DNA of 52,702 bases from Nemertoderma westbladi (taxonomy: Eukaryota > Xenacoelomorpha > Nemertodermatida > Nemertodermatidae), in assembly GCA_032718475.1 (NCBI GenBank), contig JAUCBJ010007228.1:1-52702 (forward strand), in the 5' to 3' direction. Below the pieces are notes generated by a model. It made no database searches and was not told where the DNA came from. It saw nothing but the letters and a program-made list of their open reading frames with translations. Each line of letters starts with the position of its first letter. Position 1 is the stretch's first letter. The position numbers were made by a program, and so were the translations under genes. Of this stretch, positions 1-12,077 are shown one piece after another.

Positions 1-87
1 TAAAGGGAATTTAGAGTTAAGCTCTGGAAGTACAGGGGTCTCTAACACAGAAGTGACTTTGGGAACGACAGGCCTAATTATTTCAGG

Positions 88-985
88 CTCATCAACTATT
101 GTAGGGAGTCTTGTGACCTGAATAATTTGTTCTGTGGGCTCTGAATAATTTGTTCTGTGCTAGCTAGTTGTCTTCTGACAGCTGGGGGCAAATCAGGCAG
201 TTTATGACGGTGAGATGTTTTTCTACGCCTGCTTAGACGAGATCTATTTCCTCCGCCTTCAGGATCGGTGGTCTCGCCTTCCTCCGATGATGTGTATCCT
301 TGGCGCTTGGGAGTAGATCGACTCATCATCTGCATTTGATTAGCAGTTAACTGTTTATTTATGTTGTCTTGCGTCTCTTGCAGATTTTCCAACTCCAGTT
401 GGGTAATCTCCTCAGACGCTCTCCGTTCTGCTTCTGCCACTGCCTTTGCTGCTTTTCTTTCTGCTTCTGCTTCTGCCATTGCCGCTGCCTCCTTTCTTTT
501 CCATTCTGCTTCTGCGATTGCCTCTGCCGCCTAGGCTCATCAACTATTGTAGGTAGTCTTTTGACCTGAATGGTTTGGTCTGTAGGTTCTGTACTACCTA
601 AGTCTGTGCTAGCTAGTTGTCTTCTGACAGCTGGGGGCAAATCAGGCAATTTGTGACGGTAAGATGTTTTTCTACGCCTGTTTAGACGAGATCTATTTCC
701 TCCGCCTTCAGGATCGGTGGTCTCGCCTTCCTCCGAGGATGTGTATCCCTGGCGCTTGGGAGTAGATTTTCTCATCATCTGCATTTGATTAGCAGTAAAC
801 TGTTTATTTATACTGTCTTGCGTCTCTTGCAGATTTTCCAACTCCATTTGGGTGGTCTCTTCAGACGCTCTCTGTTCTGCTTCTGCCAATGCCATTGCTG
901 CCTTTCTGTCTGCTTCTGCTTCTGCCGCCGCTCTTGCTGCTGCTATTGCCTTTCTGTCCTCTATCGCTTTTTTCTTTACTTGTTC
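88..985 (-). repeat. 449-bp out-of-frame tandem duplication inside the left gene
   Basis: The segment beginning TCATCAACTATTGTAGG at 89 recurs at 538, and the following ~440 bp match at roughly 90 percent. Both copies encode the coiled coil and the EEGETTDPEGGGNRSRL segment, but in different frames. The outer copy (96-479, minus) also has a 23-bp direct duplication at ~125-170 (CTGAATAATTTGTTCTG twice) that shifts its frame again. Beyond it, 1-95 remains open on the minus strand (VDEPEIIRPVVPKVTS), so the gene once continued past the window edge. Confidence 0.8.
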
Positions 986-1702
986 TTCTTGGACTCTAAC
1001 GAGGCGGAGTTTTTCATCACATTCAGCTTGGTTTGCAGCTAACATTTCGGCATCGATTGCGTCCAACACAAGCTTGGTTCCTTCACTATTAGGGGAAAGT
1101 CCAGACAGCCGTCTCCTCAACTCTTCGTCTCCTAGGAATCGCTGATAGTCGGACAAATAAATGTCGATAGCGTCTCTAGTTCGCGGCTTCTCTGCTGATG
1201 TTAATTCGCTTTCCACTTCGCTTTCCACCTCGCTTTCCACTTCGCTTTCCACCTCACTTTCCACTTCGCCTTCCACCTCACTTTCCACTTGAGAAGAAGT
1301 GGCGTCGGTTGATTCCCCACAGGCTGGCCGCCCATCATAAACCGTATCCGCCATCTTCGCTCCGCGTTCGGGCGTCCGCTCAACAGTATCCGAACTACTG
1401 GAGCTATCGGGCCGCTGAGAACTAGGTTCTTGGCTAGGAGGTTGCTGCTGTTTTATAGCTTCTTCTTGATCCCGCTTGACTTGGGCCCGAGTGCCTATGG
1501 CAGACCAACGGCGCTTCACTAACTTCGCAAATTGCGAAATCTTTTCTACCAACCTAGGTTCTGTCACAACCACTGCAGGGGTTGCCCTTCTTACAGTATG
1601 AGGGGTTTCAGACCTCGGTCTGGGATTCTCTACACTTTGATCTGAGAAACAGGCTGTTGTTTCTAGGAGACTATCTGACAGAGTTTGCCTTGTGTCAGCC
1701 AT
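359..1702 (-). CDS. Coiled-coil, gag-like or unknown protein, left copy (frame decays at 3' end)
   Basis: An ATG at 1702 opens a 447-residue frame. The N-terminal ~75 residues are rich in S/T/P/R and end in a basic stretch with IGTRAQVKRDQ. Residues ~140-165 are a SEVE repeat, ~175-210 a globular-looking part (IDIYLSDYQRFLGDEELRRR), ~225-310 a long Ala/Glu/Arg coiled coil, and then a basic region (SRLNRRRKTS). No catalytic motif is visible. The start is supported because a diverged copy at 20624 begins at the same place and shares its upstream sequence. The last ~60 residues are an out-of-frame reading of a 449-bp tandem duplication (88-985), so the true C terminus is in another frame and runs off the left edge: the minus strand is still open at position 1. 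A retroelement Gag is one explanation, but no zinc knuckle or protease was seen. It may be a pseudogene. Confidence 0.5.
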   Translation of the reverse strand: MADTRQTLSDSLLETTACFSDQSVENPRPRSETPHTVRRATPAVVVTEPRLVEKISQFAKLVKRRWSAIGTRAQVKRDQEEAIKQQQPPSQEPSSQRPDSSSSSDTVERTPERGAKMADTVYDGRPACGESTDATSSQVESEVEGEVESEVESEVESEVESEVESELTSAEKPRTRDAIDIYLSDYQRFLGDEELRRRLSGLSPNSEGTKLVLDAIDAEMLAANQAECDEKLRLVRVQEEQVKKKAIEDRKAIAAARAAAEAEADRKAAMALAEAEQRASEETTQMELENLQETQDSINKQFTANQMQMMRKSTPKRQGYTSSEEGETTDPEGGGNRSRLNRRRKTSYRHKLPDLPPAVRRQLASTDLGSTEPTDQTIQVKRLPTIVDEPRRQRQSQKQNGKERRQRQWQKQKQKEKQQRQWQKQNGERLRRLPNWSWKICKRRKTT

Positions 1703-4700
1703 GTTTGATTGTACAGTTGAATGCCTACTGCTATATTACAGTTAAAGCAAGTCTAGTAATTCAGTATCACTGTTAGCCTAGTAATTAATTACCGATACTG
1801 CTACTCAGTGTAGCGTGATATATATATAATATATTAGAATACCGGTATGCTTATAATATATATATAAGTATTATTACAGACTAGATTTGTCACAGAGTAC
1901 CGGTATATAATTTTAGCACAAATATATATAAATATATAATAGGCCTATCGTGAATACCGGTATACAGCCTACACTTATAGTATATAAGTATAATTCTGGA
2001 CTATAATTAATTACAGAGTACCGGTATGATTTCAGCACAAATTTATAGAAATAAATATAATAAGCCTATGGTAAATACCGGTATGTCAATTATTTTAGAA
2101 TAATTGAATTTCTGAATATTTTAGGGTTACTTGGTTACTTTAACTTACTTTGTTACCGTTATTTAAGCAGTAGTCCAACTGATATTGAGACCTAGTTGTT
2201 GTATGGCAGGCCTACTATTTATAAATCGTTTGAGTTGATTTATAATATTTATATACCCGTTTAAAAGGGTTTTGTCAATATTTGAAATAAATGTTATTAT
2301 TTCTGGGGGGTCACTACACAGAAGCTGTGCGCTCTCAGTGGAGTGCTATTTATTGGACACTAAAACAGATAATTCTAATTTACCTAAGTTACTTAATACT
2401 ACAAATTACTTACGATACGGGTGAGATTAAATCTCTAATTAAACACAACAAAAAATATTACGTACGAATTTTTAGGGTAATTTTACAGGAAGTCTACAAA
2501 CCAGTCTAACAAAGGGTTAGATTTCTGGTTATTACAACGGACAGGGTACTACGGTATTTGAAATAATAAGTAGTAGTAAATATATTGTACTGTCCAGATA
2601 GGAAATACCACCGCCTGACGACCTATAACCGTATCGCTATAGGTACTACGTTATGTATCACGGATTGTTCCTACCCAGAAGCTAATAGAGCTAACGAATG
2701 TGCCTATCAACCACTTTACAACACAAATATACTGCCTACACTAATTACTTCGGAAAGCACTGTACACTAAACCCTAAATTAGGTACAAGTACCGGTATAA
2801 CAAATAATCAGTAGTTAAATATACTTGAACAGTTAAAAGAACCACGGCATCTGCTGGAGTGACCGAAGCACAAAATCTCCAGTCTTTACCTACGCCAAGC
2901 AGCCCGTGTAGTACCGGAGTTAATTTAACTATAACGGTATGTGTAACAAACACAATTACTGTAGGAATAAACTTGGGGACATGAATGTTGCGAATAATCG
3001 CATAAACTCTGAATAATAAATATTACGCTACCCGTACAGAATACTCAAACAAATACAAACCAAAACGCTGGCAGACTACCGCCAAGCCTAAATAAACTAC
3101 CGTACGTGTAGATTCTGAAATAGTTAGTTAGTATGCGTTCTAACACGGTAGTACGACTTATTCTTTAAGAGGGGATAGACCTTACCGCTATGGCTGCCCC
3201 AACTTACTAACGGAGCTTTATCAGACAAACTCTACACACGCAGCAATCTCTTCAGACCTAATAATAGCTAGACAACAATCCAGCCTACAAAATATCTGAG
3301 TAATAACTATTACGGTACCTGAACAGACCACACAAACAAACACAGGCCAAAACGCTGGCAGACTACGATCAAGCCTAAATAAACTACAGTATATGCAGAT
3401 TCTGAAATAGTTAGTTAGTATGCGTTCTAACACGGTAGTACGACTTATTCTTTAAGAGGGGATTGACCTTGCAGTATATGGCTGCCCCAACTTACTAACA
3501 GCACTTTATCAGACAAACTCTACACACGCCGTAATCTCTCCAAACCCAACAACAGTCAGACAGCAGCTCAGCCTACAATTATCTGAACAATCTGAGCAGG
3601 GTCACACGCCTTCTGCTCAATATTAGCCTACTAGTAAATAAAACCGACAGAAATAAGTAGAATCTCAAATAAAAATCAGGGCGGCCGTTCCCTGATTAAA
3701 TACTAAGACCTACCGGTATACTATAATCAAAATTGAATAATACTAATGTACTTATACTGGAAGTACCGGTTAGGGCAGTTGGGCCTACGGACCTACAGAA
3801 GTGCCGGTTCAGGTTTACCGGTTGATCGGTACTTTCAACTTTATTGCTTACTGCAATAAAGTCAATGACTGTTATTGTACGCGCTTTTGAAGACCTTTAG
3901 CAGTTTAACCTGCCAAAATTTATATGTCTTTTGATTTATAAATATACTTTAGAAGATGACAAATATTTAATACCAATAAACACAACATTAGCAGAAGCCA
4001 GCCTAGTGCGCGTCCATTCACCCGCTGGATAATCCCGGGAGGCTGGATTCTGTCGGCTTAGATTATTATTGCAGTGAAGCTTACGGTATTGTATTATTCG
4101 ATTGATCGTTAATAATTAATTTCTGACTAATATTATTCACTTTCGGGAAATATTAACAGTTCCTTTTAGGACGTGGCGCTCTATCTAAGTAAACAGAGAT
4201 ATGACTTATACCAATCACAACGGTAAGTCGGTAAGGCTTATGATTCACGTATGAGTCGCATTCTTTAGGAAATGCTTAGTTATCGGTCACAATCATGCAC
4301 ACTACCGGTAACACACAATACTGCTCATTAATTTGCCGCCCGTCAATGTATTTTATCATATATAAAGGGAATAGCAACGGAACAATGTAGTGCTTATCAA
4401 ATAGCATTAAATTCACTACAAACCACAACAATATAAGTCGCAATCGCTATATATATAACCCGTCTCTCTAACCTGTAGTGTATCAAGAAAATTGGGAAAT
4501 TTGGGTTCTTTATATATGTTCTCCAAATAATATTCAACCAAACACAACAGTAAATAGCAGTATAATAATGTATGTTGAACAGTAATAACAACAAAGTATT
4601 GAATTGTGAATGGATTTGACTGATAACAGTCATACGCTCTATAATTTAAGCCTACTAATGTTTCCTCTTAAAGTATGAAAAGAATTAACTCTAGAGCCGG

Positions 4701-5167
4701 TGTTTCTGGCTTAGACAGCAATAACAACAAAGTATCAAGTGAAAACAGTAAGACTGAACACTCTCCTTATGATCGGCCGAAAAGCTACACGTCGACAGGA
4801 AAAATCGCTCTGATTGGCTCAAGCCAAACAAAGAACCATGCGTCCAATGGCTGTTTCCATGTCAGCAACCAGCTGCTAGATGTCGTAATCTGAATCATCA
4901 CGGCTAAGCTGTGTAAAAGTATTTGCCATATTGCGGGTTTTTTGCCTTACCATGTCCGCTAAAACACGTATATAGCAGAATGACTTTTATGTCCGTTAAA
5001 ACACCTGTAACGGTACCTTGCGGGCGAGGGGAATATATGTACAGTTAGAGAACCTTTTTAGAGTATTCCAGCGCCTGGGGGGAAACTGGATTGCGAAGCA
5101 AAAGGGGCCAGTTATATCCCACAGAAGCTTTTACAGGCACTAAATTCTACAGCACGGCTACAGTAGT
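1703..5167. repeat. Left arm of a giant imperfect inverted repeat (non-coding)
   Basis: No convincing gene is present. The reverse complement of this stretch aligns with 5467-8617 and then 20570-20623. Anchors compared by eye: 4140-4280 against 6300-6440 (both contain CCTAAAGAATG and CCTAAAAGGAACTGTT), ~2760-2880 against ~7375-7495 (CAGATGC(C/T)GTGGTTCTTTTA), 3130-3190 against 7040-7090, 4470-4540 against ~6040-6110, ~4800-4860 against ~5740-5810. The gene starts at 1702 and 20624 also correspond. Identity seems about 70-80 percent with many indels. Confidence 0.75.
3125..3530. repeat. ~288-bp internal duplication in the left arm
   Basis: The block TAGTTAGTATGCGTTCTAAC followed by a conserved ~110 bp (to CTCTACACACGC) occurs at ~3123-3245 and again at ~3411-3530. 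The right arm has one counterpart (~6855-7090, inverted), so the duplication is private to the left arm. Confidence 0.75.
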
Positions 5168-5171
5168 TTAA

Positions 5172-5462
5172 ATAAATTGGAGATGAGCTGTTGCAACTGT
5201 AATTAAAGGTGTAATATTATGGTTTTGTTCTGAAGTGGAAAAAATGAGAAAGCGCGTCACCGGGGGTAGTGGATTAGGTGGGAGTGAGTGTCGGGGGGTA
5301 GTGGCTGAGCTGGTTAGCGCTACTGATGAGGCCTGATTGGCTGAAACGTACGTATAGCGCTGGTTCAACCCCCGGTGACGCGCTCCCATTTTTTCCACTT
5401 CTGAACAAAACCATAATATTACACCTTTAATTAACAGTTGCAACAGCTCATCTCCAATTTAT
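5172..5462. mobile_element. Foldback/MITE-like element at the palindrome centre
   Basis: About 100-bp near-perfect terminal inverted repeats (5172-5272 and 5362-5462, ending ATAAATTGG / CCAATTTAT) enclose a ~90-bp unique core. TTAA lies directly outside both ends (5168-5171 and 5463-5466), consistent with a TTAA target duplication. There is no coding capacity. The arms are far better conserved than the surrounding giant inverted repeat, so the element is either younger or structurally constrained. Confidence 0.8.
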
Positions 5463-5466
5463 TTAA

Positions 5467-8400
5467 TTAACATCACCTGGCTGGCAGTAATACTCGATCT
5501 GAATATTTATTAATTTGTACTTCCTCCTGTTTCACTCAAACATACTTGAGGCCGTTAGGTCCGCTGTTAGAGATAGAATATATGCAACTTGGTAAAGCTT
5601 TTGCGGCAAAAATGAATGTGTCGTTTTTATGCAATTCGCGAACTACTCTTAAAAACGCCAACATTGTTCTAAGGTGTTGGAGGAAGTACAAACTTATGCA
5701 ACTACGCGCATGTCATAATCCAGAACTAACATGACGAAATTTGCCAGCTGTTTCTGTATGGGTAGAGCTTGCCTATATTTTGTCCAATCAGCGCGATTTT
5801 CACTTTCCGAATTCTTTGTTTACATATGTATACTGTAATGTGACGAAATCATTCAATCTGACTTTCTTGCCCAAACTATCAGCGGCCAGAGAGATCATAA
5901 AACGCAAATCTATTAACTTACTTGACACTCTCATATTGCAACACATCCCGACTTTCTGACGTCTGACTGCTGACACTGCCGCACCGCTTATACTGTTTTT
6001 ATGCTGTTATAATATATTGTGGTTTGTAACCTATTTGATTAATGCTAATATTATTTTGGAGAATACTTACGAATAACCGGTAACTCTCTTGGCTTTCTTG
6101 ATTATTGAGGTAATGGATGGGAATACTAGTCACAATTGCCTAGTTCAAATAACAGTGGTTTGTATGAGTTCATGCTGTTTAATAGTCCCCAACATATGTG
6201 AGCTAAATTTCTCCTTATATATGAATAAAACTGGTGACAGTCGGCAAATTGGTGTGTTCAGTACTATTGTCAGTTACATGAGTGTGTACGATTAATAATA
6301 CATTCCTAAAGAATGTAAACATTTGCGTTATCTCATGACCATCCGTTGTAATTAGTATAAGTCATAACTCTGTGCTGTGTGGTATTTAAAGAGTAGCACC
6401 TAAAAGGAACTGTTTGTATTTCCCTGAGAATAAACATCGTTTTTGGAGATTATATAGTAGAGATCAATCGAATAATACAAAGTAGCCAACACCTCTCTCT
6501 GCAATAGAATCCAGTCTCCCACATCCGGTGGGTCACACCCTATACTAGACTGGCTTCGGCTGTGTTCACTTTTTGCAGACATCATAAGACACATAAATTA
6601 GCAGGTTGAACTGTTAAAGGTCTAAAAGCGCGAACATTAATAGATTTAGTTTATGTTGTTGTTCCATAGGAGCAACAAAAACCTACCACACCAGTAGTCG
6701 GGCGGTAGTTGTAGGCCTAGCGGTAACAGTCCGGTACCATATAGTAGTATTAATTCGATTGTGACATATTTGTATATTCGTAGGCTGTTTAAGAGACTAG
6801 GGCCTGTACAGTACACCCCTTATTTCTTTTATAGTTTACATATTTCTACCAGCTTTGTTTATCAGTAAGTGTAGTATTGAGCAGATGGTGTGTAATCCTG
6901 CTCAGATTGTAGAAGTAACTCGTAGGCTGAATTGTTGTCTGATTATAGTTGGGTTTGAAGTGAATTACGGTGTTGTGGGTTATTTGTCTGATAAAGTGCT
7001 AGTTAGGAAGTGGAGGCATCCATATTGTAAGGTAAATCCTCCACTAAAGAATAAGTCGTACCACGTAGTCTGGAATGCATACTAACTAATAATTTTGGAA
7101 ACTTCATCTATTGTATATTAGTTTATTTTAGATTTGGTGGTAGTCTGTCAGCATTTTGGCTTGTGTTTTATTTAAATAATCTGTAAAGGTAGCATAATAC
7201 TTATTATTCAGAGTTTATGCAAGTAATTTGCAATATTCATGTCCCTTAAGTTTATTCCTGCAGTAATTCTGCTAGATACCGTAGTAGTTAAATTAACCCC
7301 TGGGCAATACTACTTCAGGACTGCTAGGCGTAGGTCACTGGTGATTTCTTTAGCATCGGATGAATAAGATTAAATACTCCGGTTACTCCGGCAGATGCTG
7401 TGGTTCTTTTAGCTGTTCAAGTATATTTAACTGTTGTTATATTTTGTACAAGTGTTAGTATCTAATCTAGGGTTTAGAGTACAGCACTTTCCAGAAATAT
7501 AATTTAGTGTGTACGCAAGTATTTTTGTGTTGTAAAGTGGTTAATAGGTGAAATTGAAATTGTTTTGTTTAATGACATATTCGTTAAAGGTACCGGTAAT
7601 ATAGTTAGTTAAACACATTAAAATTTGCACTCAGCCATGCTAGATAAAAAGCACCACAGAGATGTGCTGTGTAAATAATACTTAAATAAAATTAAATTTA
7701 AAATTGACAGACTGAACATGAATATTAAATTACGTAATGGTAAAATTGAATGCACTCTTATATATGGTTAATTCTATCTAATAGATCCGTTAGCGCAGGC
7801 TACGATAATTAACTTTTAGGTACAGGACACTACTCCGGGTACTTTTGTTTATAGTGTAAAGCCGTCAGACAGTGGCATTTCCTTATCTGGACAACGCGAA
7901 TTATTGAATGCAACTTTATTAGTTTCAAAATTCCGTAAACCCCCGTAAGAACCAGAAATTCGAAGTTCTGGTTAGTAAAATTCTTGTTAAAATTACCCTT
8001 AGAATTGTACGTGTATCTTCTGTTTGATGTTTATTTAGAGATTGTGTAATCTCAACCCGTCGTATATATTTAAGTAATTTAGTAGTGATAAGTAACTTAG
8101 TAAGTATAAATTATTATTATTTAGTGTCTAGTAACTCTCCATTAGGAGTGTTGACCATCCTTACTGTGACTTCTGAACTTAGAAATAATAACATATGTTT
8201 CAATATTGATTAAACCCATTGCGGGTACATATATCTTATTTATAAACTCTATACAATGAGATTTATAAACTCGTAGGCCTGTTATACTTATACACCAATT
8301 AGGTCTTTATATATGCTGAACCTATTGCTTAACTTCAGCAATACAGTACCGTAAAGGAAAATATTCCCTATAATCTGATATAATCAGTCATTATTTAATT

Positions 8401-8617
8401 ATTGATAATACCGGTACCAACAGTAAGCTTATTATATATTTATATAATTTAGGCTGGACACATATACTGGTACTCAGTGTTTAATATCGGTCTTCTGTAA
8501 TACTGTTATATATACTATATATTATATACTGGTATTTAATAAATTGTTATCTACCTATATTGTATAGAGTAACAATACGTTATACCTATAAGACTGACAG
8601 TTGATAATGGTCAATAT
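5467..8617. repeat. Right arm of the giant inverted repeat (non-coding)
   Basis: Counterpart of 1703-5167 in inverted orientation; see that entry for anchors. It was contiguous with 20570 onward before the LTR element inserted after 8622. Short open frames here lack domain signatures. ACCGGT and TACCGGTA palindromes are frequent, as in the left arm. Confidence 0.75.
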
Positions 8618-8622
8618 TAAAC
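8618..8622. repeat. 5-bp target site duplication, left copy (TAAAC)
   Basis: TAAAC directly precedes the 5' LTR and is repeated directly after the 3' LTR at 20570-20574. Five bases is normal for an LTR retrotransposon integrase. Confidence 0.9.
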
Positions 8623-8694
8623 TGTAAGCGGATTCAATTCCGCCTCATTACCCACCAGAAAATGGGGTAGTGGCATTTTCAGCAATATGTTGGA

Positions 8695-8725
8695 GATACG
8701 AGATTAGCAATATTAATCTCGTATC
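8695..8725 (+). other. Conserved hairpin in LTR
   Basis: A 12-bp perfect stem (8695-8706 with 8714-8725, GATACGAGATTA) has a 7-nt loop. The diverged solo LTR has a hairpin at the equivalent place (30342-30368) whose stem differs in sequence on both sides but still pairs perfectly, which suggests selection on structure, for example in packaging or processing of the RNA. Confidence 0.75.
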
Positions 8726-9258
8726 ACAACCAACATTTGGGGGGGGGGGGGGCAACACAAGCCCCGAAGCCACACACAAAGGAAGGTTAGAGGTCAAACC
8801 ACCTCGGAGGGGACACAGCTAGTAGAGGCTAGCAGCAGAGGGGAAACACTCCCAGAGAGTGCCAGGGTGAGAAGTAGGATATTAGCCAATAGGGGGGAGG
8901 AAAGCACGTGATAGGGCACAGGAGAGCATCCATTAGGTAACAGGCCAAAGTAGTGTAGGAGGTAAAGCAATATTGGTATATCAATCATATATTACCTCTC
9001 GTTACAGGTTTGTGATTCAGTTAGTTAGTTACCCAGTTTTAGTGCAGACCGGTAACATTGTTTCACCATCATCAACATCGGCTGTCAGCAATATTGACTA
9101 TTACCGGTTCCAATCATAAACACTTATCTGCCATCATATATTATTGTGTTATTATTATTATATATTACAACGCAAAGAAACAACATCAAACTTTGAACGC
9201 TTTCTCCAACGGCCTCGGCCAAACTATCAGTAACACCATCCCAGCCAACGGTGACGCG

Positions 9259-9264
9259 TATAAA
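9259..9264 (+). promoter_or_regulatory. TATA box of the LTR promoter
   Basis: TATAAA in the context CGCGTATAAACAACC, near the LTR 3' end. The solo LTR (29865-30440, minus) has TATATAAA in the same position after ACGCG, so the promoter is conserved. Transcription would start about 25-30 bases downstream, near the end of the LTR, leaving a very short R/U5. Confidence 0.65.
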
Positions 9265-9363
9265 CAACCTACCCGGTCGGGATCTCTGATCCCGTCACAG
9301 TGAAACAATTGCCAACTGCCAACTGAACTGTAACTACCAGACGCCAGAGTTAGCGGAGAAAAG

Positions 9364-10208
9364 ATGAGCCAAGGAGAGCCCCGATTATCTGAGGGAGAGA
9401 GAATGCCGCCGCAGACCCTGGACGATACCAACCAAATGATCCGTGAGGCCACGACGCGACGGTATCGACCTGCGACGCTGGATTCGCCGACGAGGGACAA
9501 TCCGGTAACCCAAACGGAGGGTGGCCGTCAACCACGGGGAGGGACGAGTTGACGCATGATGGCAGTGGGAGTACCAAAGTCGCCGGCCAGCCACAGGCTG
9601 AGGGCGACGGACGGACCACCGGAACGGCGATGGTGGGGCCGCCGGTACGACGCCGAACCAGGAGAGGTGGAGGAGTCGGCGAAGAGGACGTCGGGACGAG
9701 TGATCGGCTACGACGGGCCTGCAACGCCACGAAGAAACTACGAAAGGAGGCCAGAGAGGAAGGAAAGGTAGACCAGCCTAAGTTACACCAAAGGCTAGGT
9801 GAGTCTAACAAACATTTCTGGTATTTAGTCCGCTTTGGACAGGGAGAACTGGCGAGTGAGAGAGCGAGGGGGGTCGCCACCGAACTGTTCGAACTGTGGC
9901 GATCCGGGGTTGTGGAGCCTGAAGTAGTGTACGTAGGGCCGTACTTAGTGGATGCTAGGGGAATTAAGTTAGTGGGTTTGGCGGATCCGCACGAGGGCGA
10001 ACCCGAGGTTAACCCCGAGGATTCGGTCTCGTCAGTTAGCGAGTACCCCAGAAAGTGGGGGAAAGTTAGTAGACGACAGGAGTCTGTTGCGACCGATAAG
10101 TCCGCTACATCCTCCGCGAAAGCAAGAAGGGTGTTAGAGATATGGCGTGGCGTGTCAACTAGACATGGTGGCGCTAGACCAGAAAGAATTAGAAATGCAG
10201 CTCTATGA
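9364..10208 (+). CDS. BEL element N-terminal Gag region, part 1 (frame change near 9545)
   Basis: ATG 9364 opens a 62-residue frame that ends at TGA 9550-9552. The protein then seems to continue in the next frame (9549-10208, ~219 residues, no ATG). The second part has a basic segment (GPPVRRRTRR), a helix KKLRKEAREEGK, and a compact-looking domain with HFWYLVRFGQGELASERARG and VVYVGPYLVDARGIKLVGLADP. A related segment on the minus strand at 37660-37893 supports this reading frame, since it shares the (P/T)VRR(R/Q)TRR core. The function is inferred as matrix/Gag-like from position between the LTR and the Gag core. The family is unknown to me. Confidence 0.55.
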
Positions 10209-11229
10209 GGGAACTGCGTTGTTAGAGAAAGAGAGAGAGTTGGCGAGGGAATGTAGAGAGAGGGCCGAGAGGGTGGCGAGGAACTGTAGAGAGCAAGAAG
10301 AGAGAGAGATGAACGAGTGTAAAGAGTGAGAGACGAGAATAGAGAACGAGCGTAAAGAGCGAGAGGCGAGAGAAACGAACGAGCGTAAAGAGCGAAAGGC
10401 GAGAGAGCGTGAGGCGAGGCGGCTTGAGAGGATTGCGAGAGAGGCAGAGTTGGCCGACCAAAGTTTGCGAGAGGATAGAGAGAGAGAGCGGGATGATATG
10501 CATGCCCGGTTGAGGGGGCTTATGCAATATCAGGTTAAGCAAAAGCGCCGATTAGAACTGGCGCAGTTGGGACTATCCGAGAGTGAGGCTGGCTCGGGTA
10601 GTATTTACGAGGAGCCCGAAGTAATGGAGACGTTTGTTAATGCCTCACCTACAGGCACCGGACGACAGAGCCAGGACTGGTATGACTGTACGGGCGTGGG
10701 GGGTAATAATAATACGTTAGAAGGCATTAATATTAATAGTACCGTAGTGGACAACCCTAACCAAACTTTCATTGCAGGAAATAATGTTTTACCCGGTAAT
10801 AATAATTTAAATTTAAATATAGGAAATAATCCAAATAATAATTTAAATTCAAATATACAAAATGATCCGAATAATCCTAACTTAAATATACAAAATAATC
10901 CAAATAGTAATTTGAATTAAAATATTCAAAATAATTCTAATTCAAATAATCTAAATAATAACTTTAATTCAAACGAACAAAATAATCCTAATTCTAACTT
11001 AAATATACAAAATAATTCAAATAATAATCCGAATTCCGAACAAAATAATTTAAATAATTTAGACAATAATATTGTTGATAATGGTGCTATTAATACGAAT
11101 GTAGGAGACATAGGTGGTCCGGCCAGCGAGAGCCTGCAAGGCCACGTAGTTAGTACGCAGGGAGTAGCGGGGGTGAGTCACCCCGACGGAGCCTGCAAGG
11201 CCACGTACTTAGGCAGGGAGCAGCGGGGG
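10147..11229 (+). CDS. BEL element Gag region, part 2: charged coiled coil plus Asn-rich tail (two in-frame stops)
   Basis: A +1-frame continuation of the preceding part. It starts with DMVALDQKELEMQLYEG, then ~100 residues of KEREAREC/CKEREARE-type heptad-like repeats, a linker, and from ~10700 an Asn-rich repeat (NNLN, NIQNN, NPN). The frame has TGA at 10327-10329, where neighbouring repeats have CGA, and TAA at 10918-10920, where neighbouring repeats have TCA. Both look like single-base decay. It then stays open to ~11229. Low-complexity Asn tracts of this kind are often disordered assembly regions; that role is inference only. Confidence 0.5.
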
Positions 11230-11300
11230 TGAGTCAACCCGATGGGAGCCTGCAAGGCCACGCAGTCGCACAGGGAGAGGCGGGGGTGAATAGACCCAGC
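11105..11300 (+). repeat. ~66-72 bp tandem repeats (3 copies)
   Basis: Three copies of a unit with GAGCCTGCAAGGCCACG followed by GGGAG(T/C)AGCGGGGGTGA. They start near 11127, 11190 and 11249. The stop in GGGTGAGT interrupts the coding frame. Confidence 0.75.
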
Positions 11301-11324
11301 CGCAGTAGAGACAGTGCGTCGACT

Positions 11325-11600
11325 AGAGAGGGGCGTAGAAGCAAAGTAGGAGGTAGTGAAGTAAGAAGTGGCGAGTGGGGGGGGGGGGGGGGGGCTACGG
11401 CGTCCTACCACGGGAGATTAGTGGCGAGAGGGGGGGGGGGGGAAAGAATTTCCCACAAGAGGGGCGTAGAAGCGAAGTAGGAGGTAGTGAAGTAAGAAGT
11501 CGCGAGTGGGGGGGGGGGGGGGGAGGGGTGCTACGGGCACTCCACCACGAAAGATTAGTGGCGAGAGGGGGGGGGCAGAGAATGTCCCACAAGCGTCGGT
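11325..11600 (+). repeat. ~135-bp tandem duplication with long G tracts
   Basis: GGGGCGTAGAAGC(A/G)AAGTAGG...GAATTTCCCACAAG is present at ~11329-11460 and again at ~11461-11592. Each unit contains two runs of 9-16 G. Such runs could form G-quadruplexes on the sense strand and are prone to sequencing length error, so frame calls across here are unreliable. Confidence 0.8.
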
Positions 11601-12077
11601 GGAAAATGCGCGGGGCGAGTTAGGTGAACCGTGGCACCCGATGACGGATAATAGTAGGGGGATTGCGAGTATCCCCAGGAGCGTCCAACCAGGCAGAGAG
11701 AGAGAGAGATGTTGACGCCGGGAGCGGGCGAGCGAGAAGACGTCAGTCGGAAGAGAGAAGAAGAACAGTGGAGTTTAACCGGGAGGTCGAAGAGAGATCA
11801 CAAGAGCGTGAAGAGAATAGAAGAAGCGTTGCTACGAGAAATCGGAGAGCAAGGACGGACAGTGAACCATCAGTAGTAGAGATGGAGTTAGGGAGTCAGT
11901 GGGGTCGAACGCGAGTGGAGCGGAGATTGCCGTCGCCCCGGAGAGACGCACCGCACACCAGGAGAAGGGTACAGAACGTACCGATACGAGGACAAGAACA
12001 GGAGAGGGGATCGAAGAGAAACTTCCCGGCGGGATATAGCTGCCAATCGAGAGTACGGTAGTCGTGGCAAGGACTTC

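Larger units (their letters stand above)
8623..9299 (+). repeat. 5' LTR
   Basis: It begins TGTAAGCGG and ends CCCGTCACA. Features are a GCGGA/TCCGC hairpin at the very start, a 12-bp hairpin at 8695-8725, a G tract at ~8739-8752, and a TATAAA box at 9259-9264 about 35 bases before the LTR end, followed by an inverted repeat (CGGGATC...GATCCCG). No canonical tRNA primer-binding site (TGG...) was recognised just after 9299. Confidence 0.93.

Noticed and set aside
9300-9330. tRNA primer-binding site
   Set aside because: The sequence after the 5' LTR (GTGAAACAATTGCC) lacks TGG and does not match a tRNA 3' end that I can recall; not called.
9186-9880. Minus-strand frames in the BEL leader
   Set aside because: Opposite-strand shadows of the GC-rich leader and gag region; the related fragment at 37660-37893 supports the plus frame.
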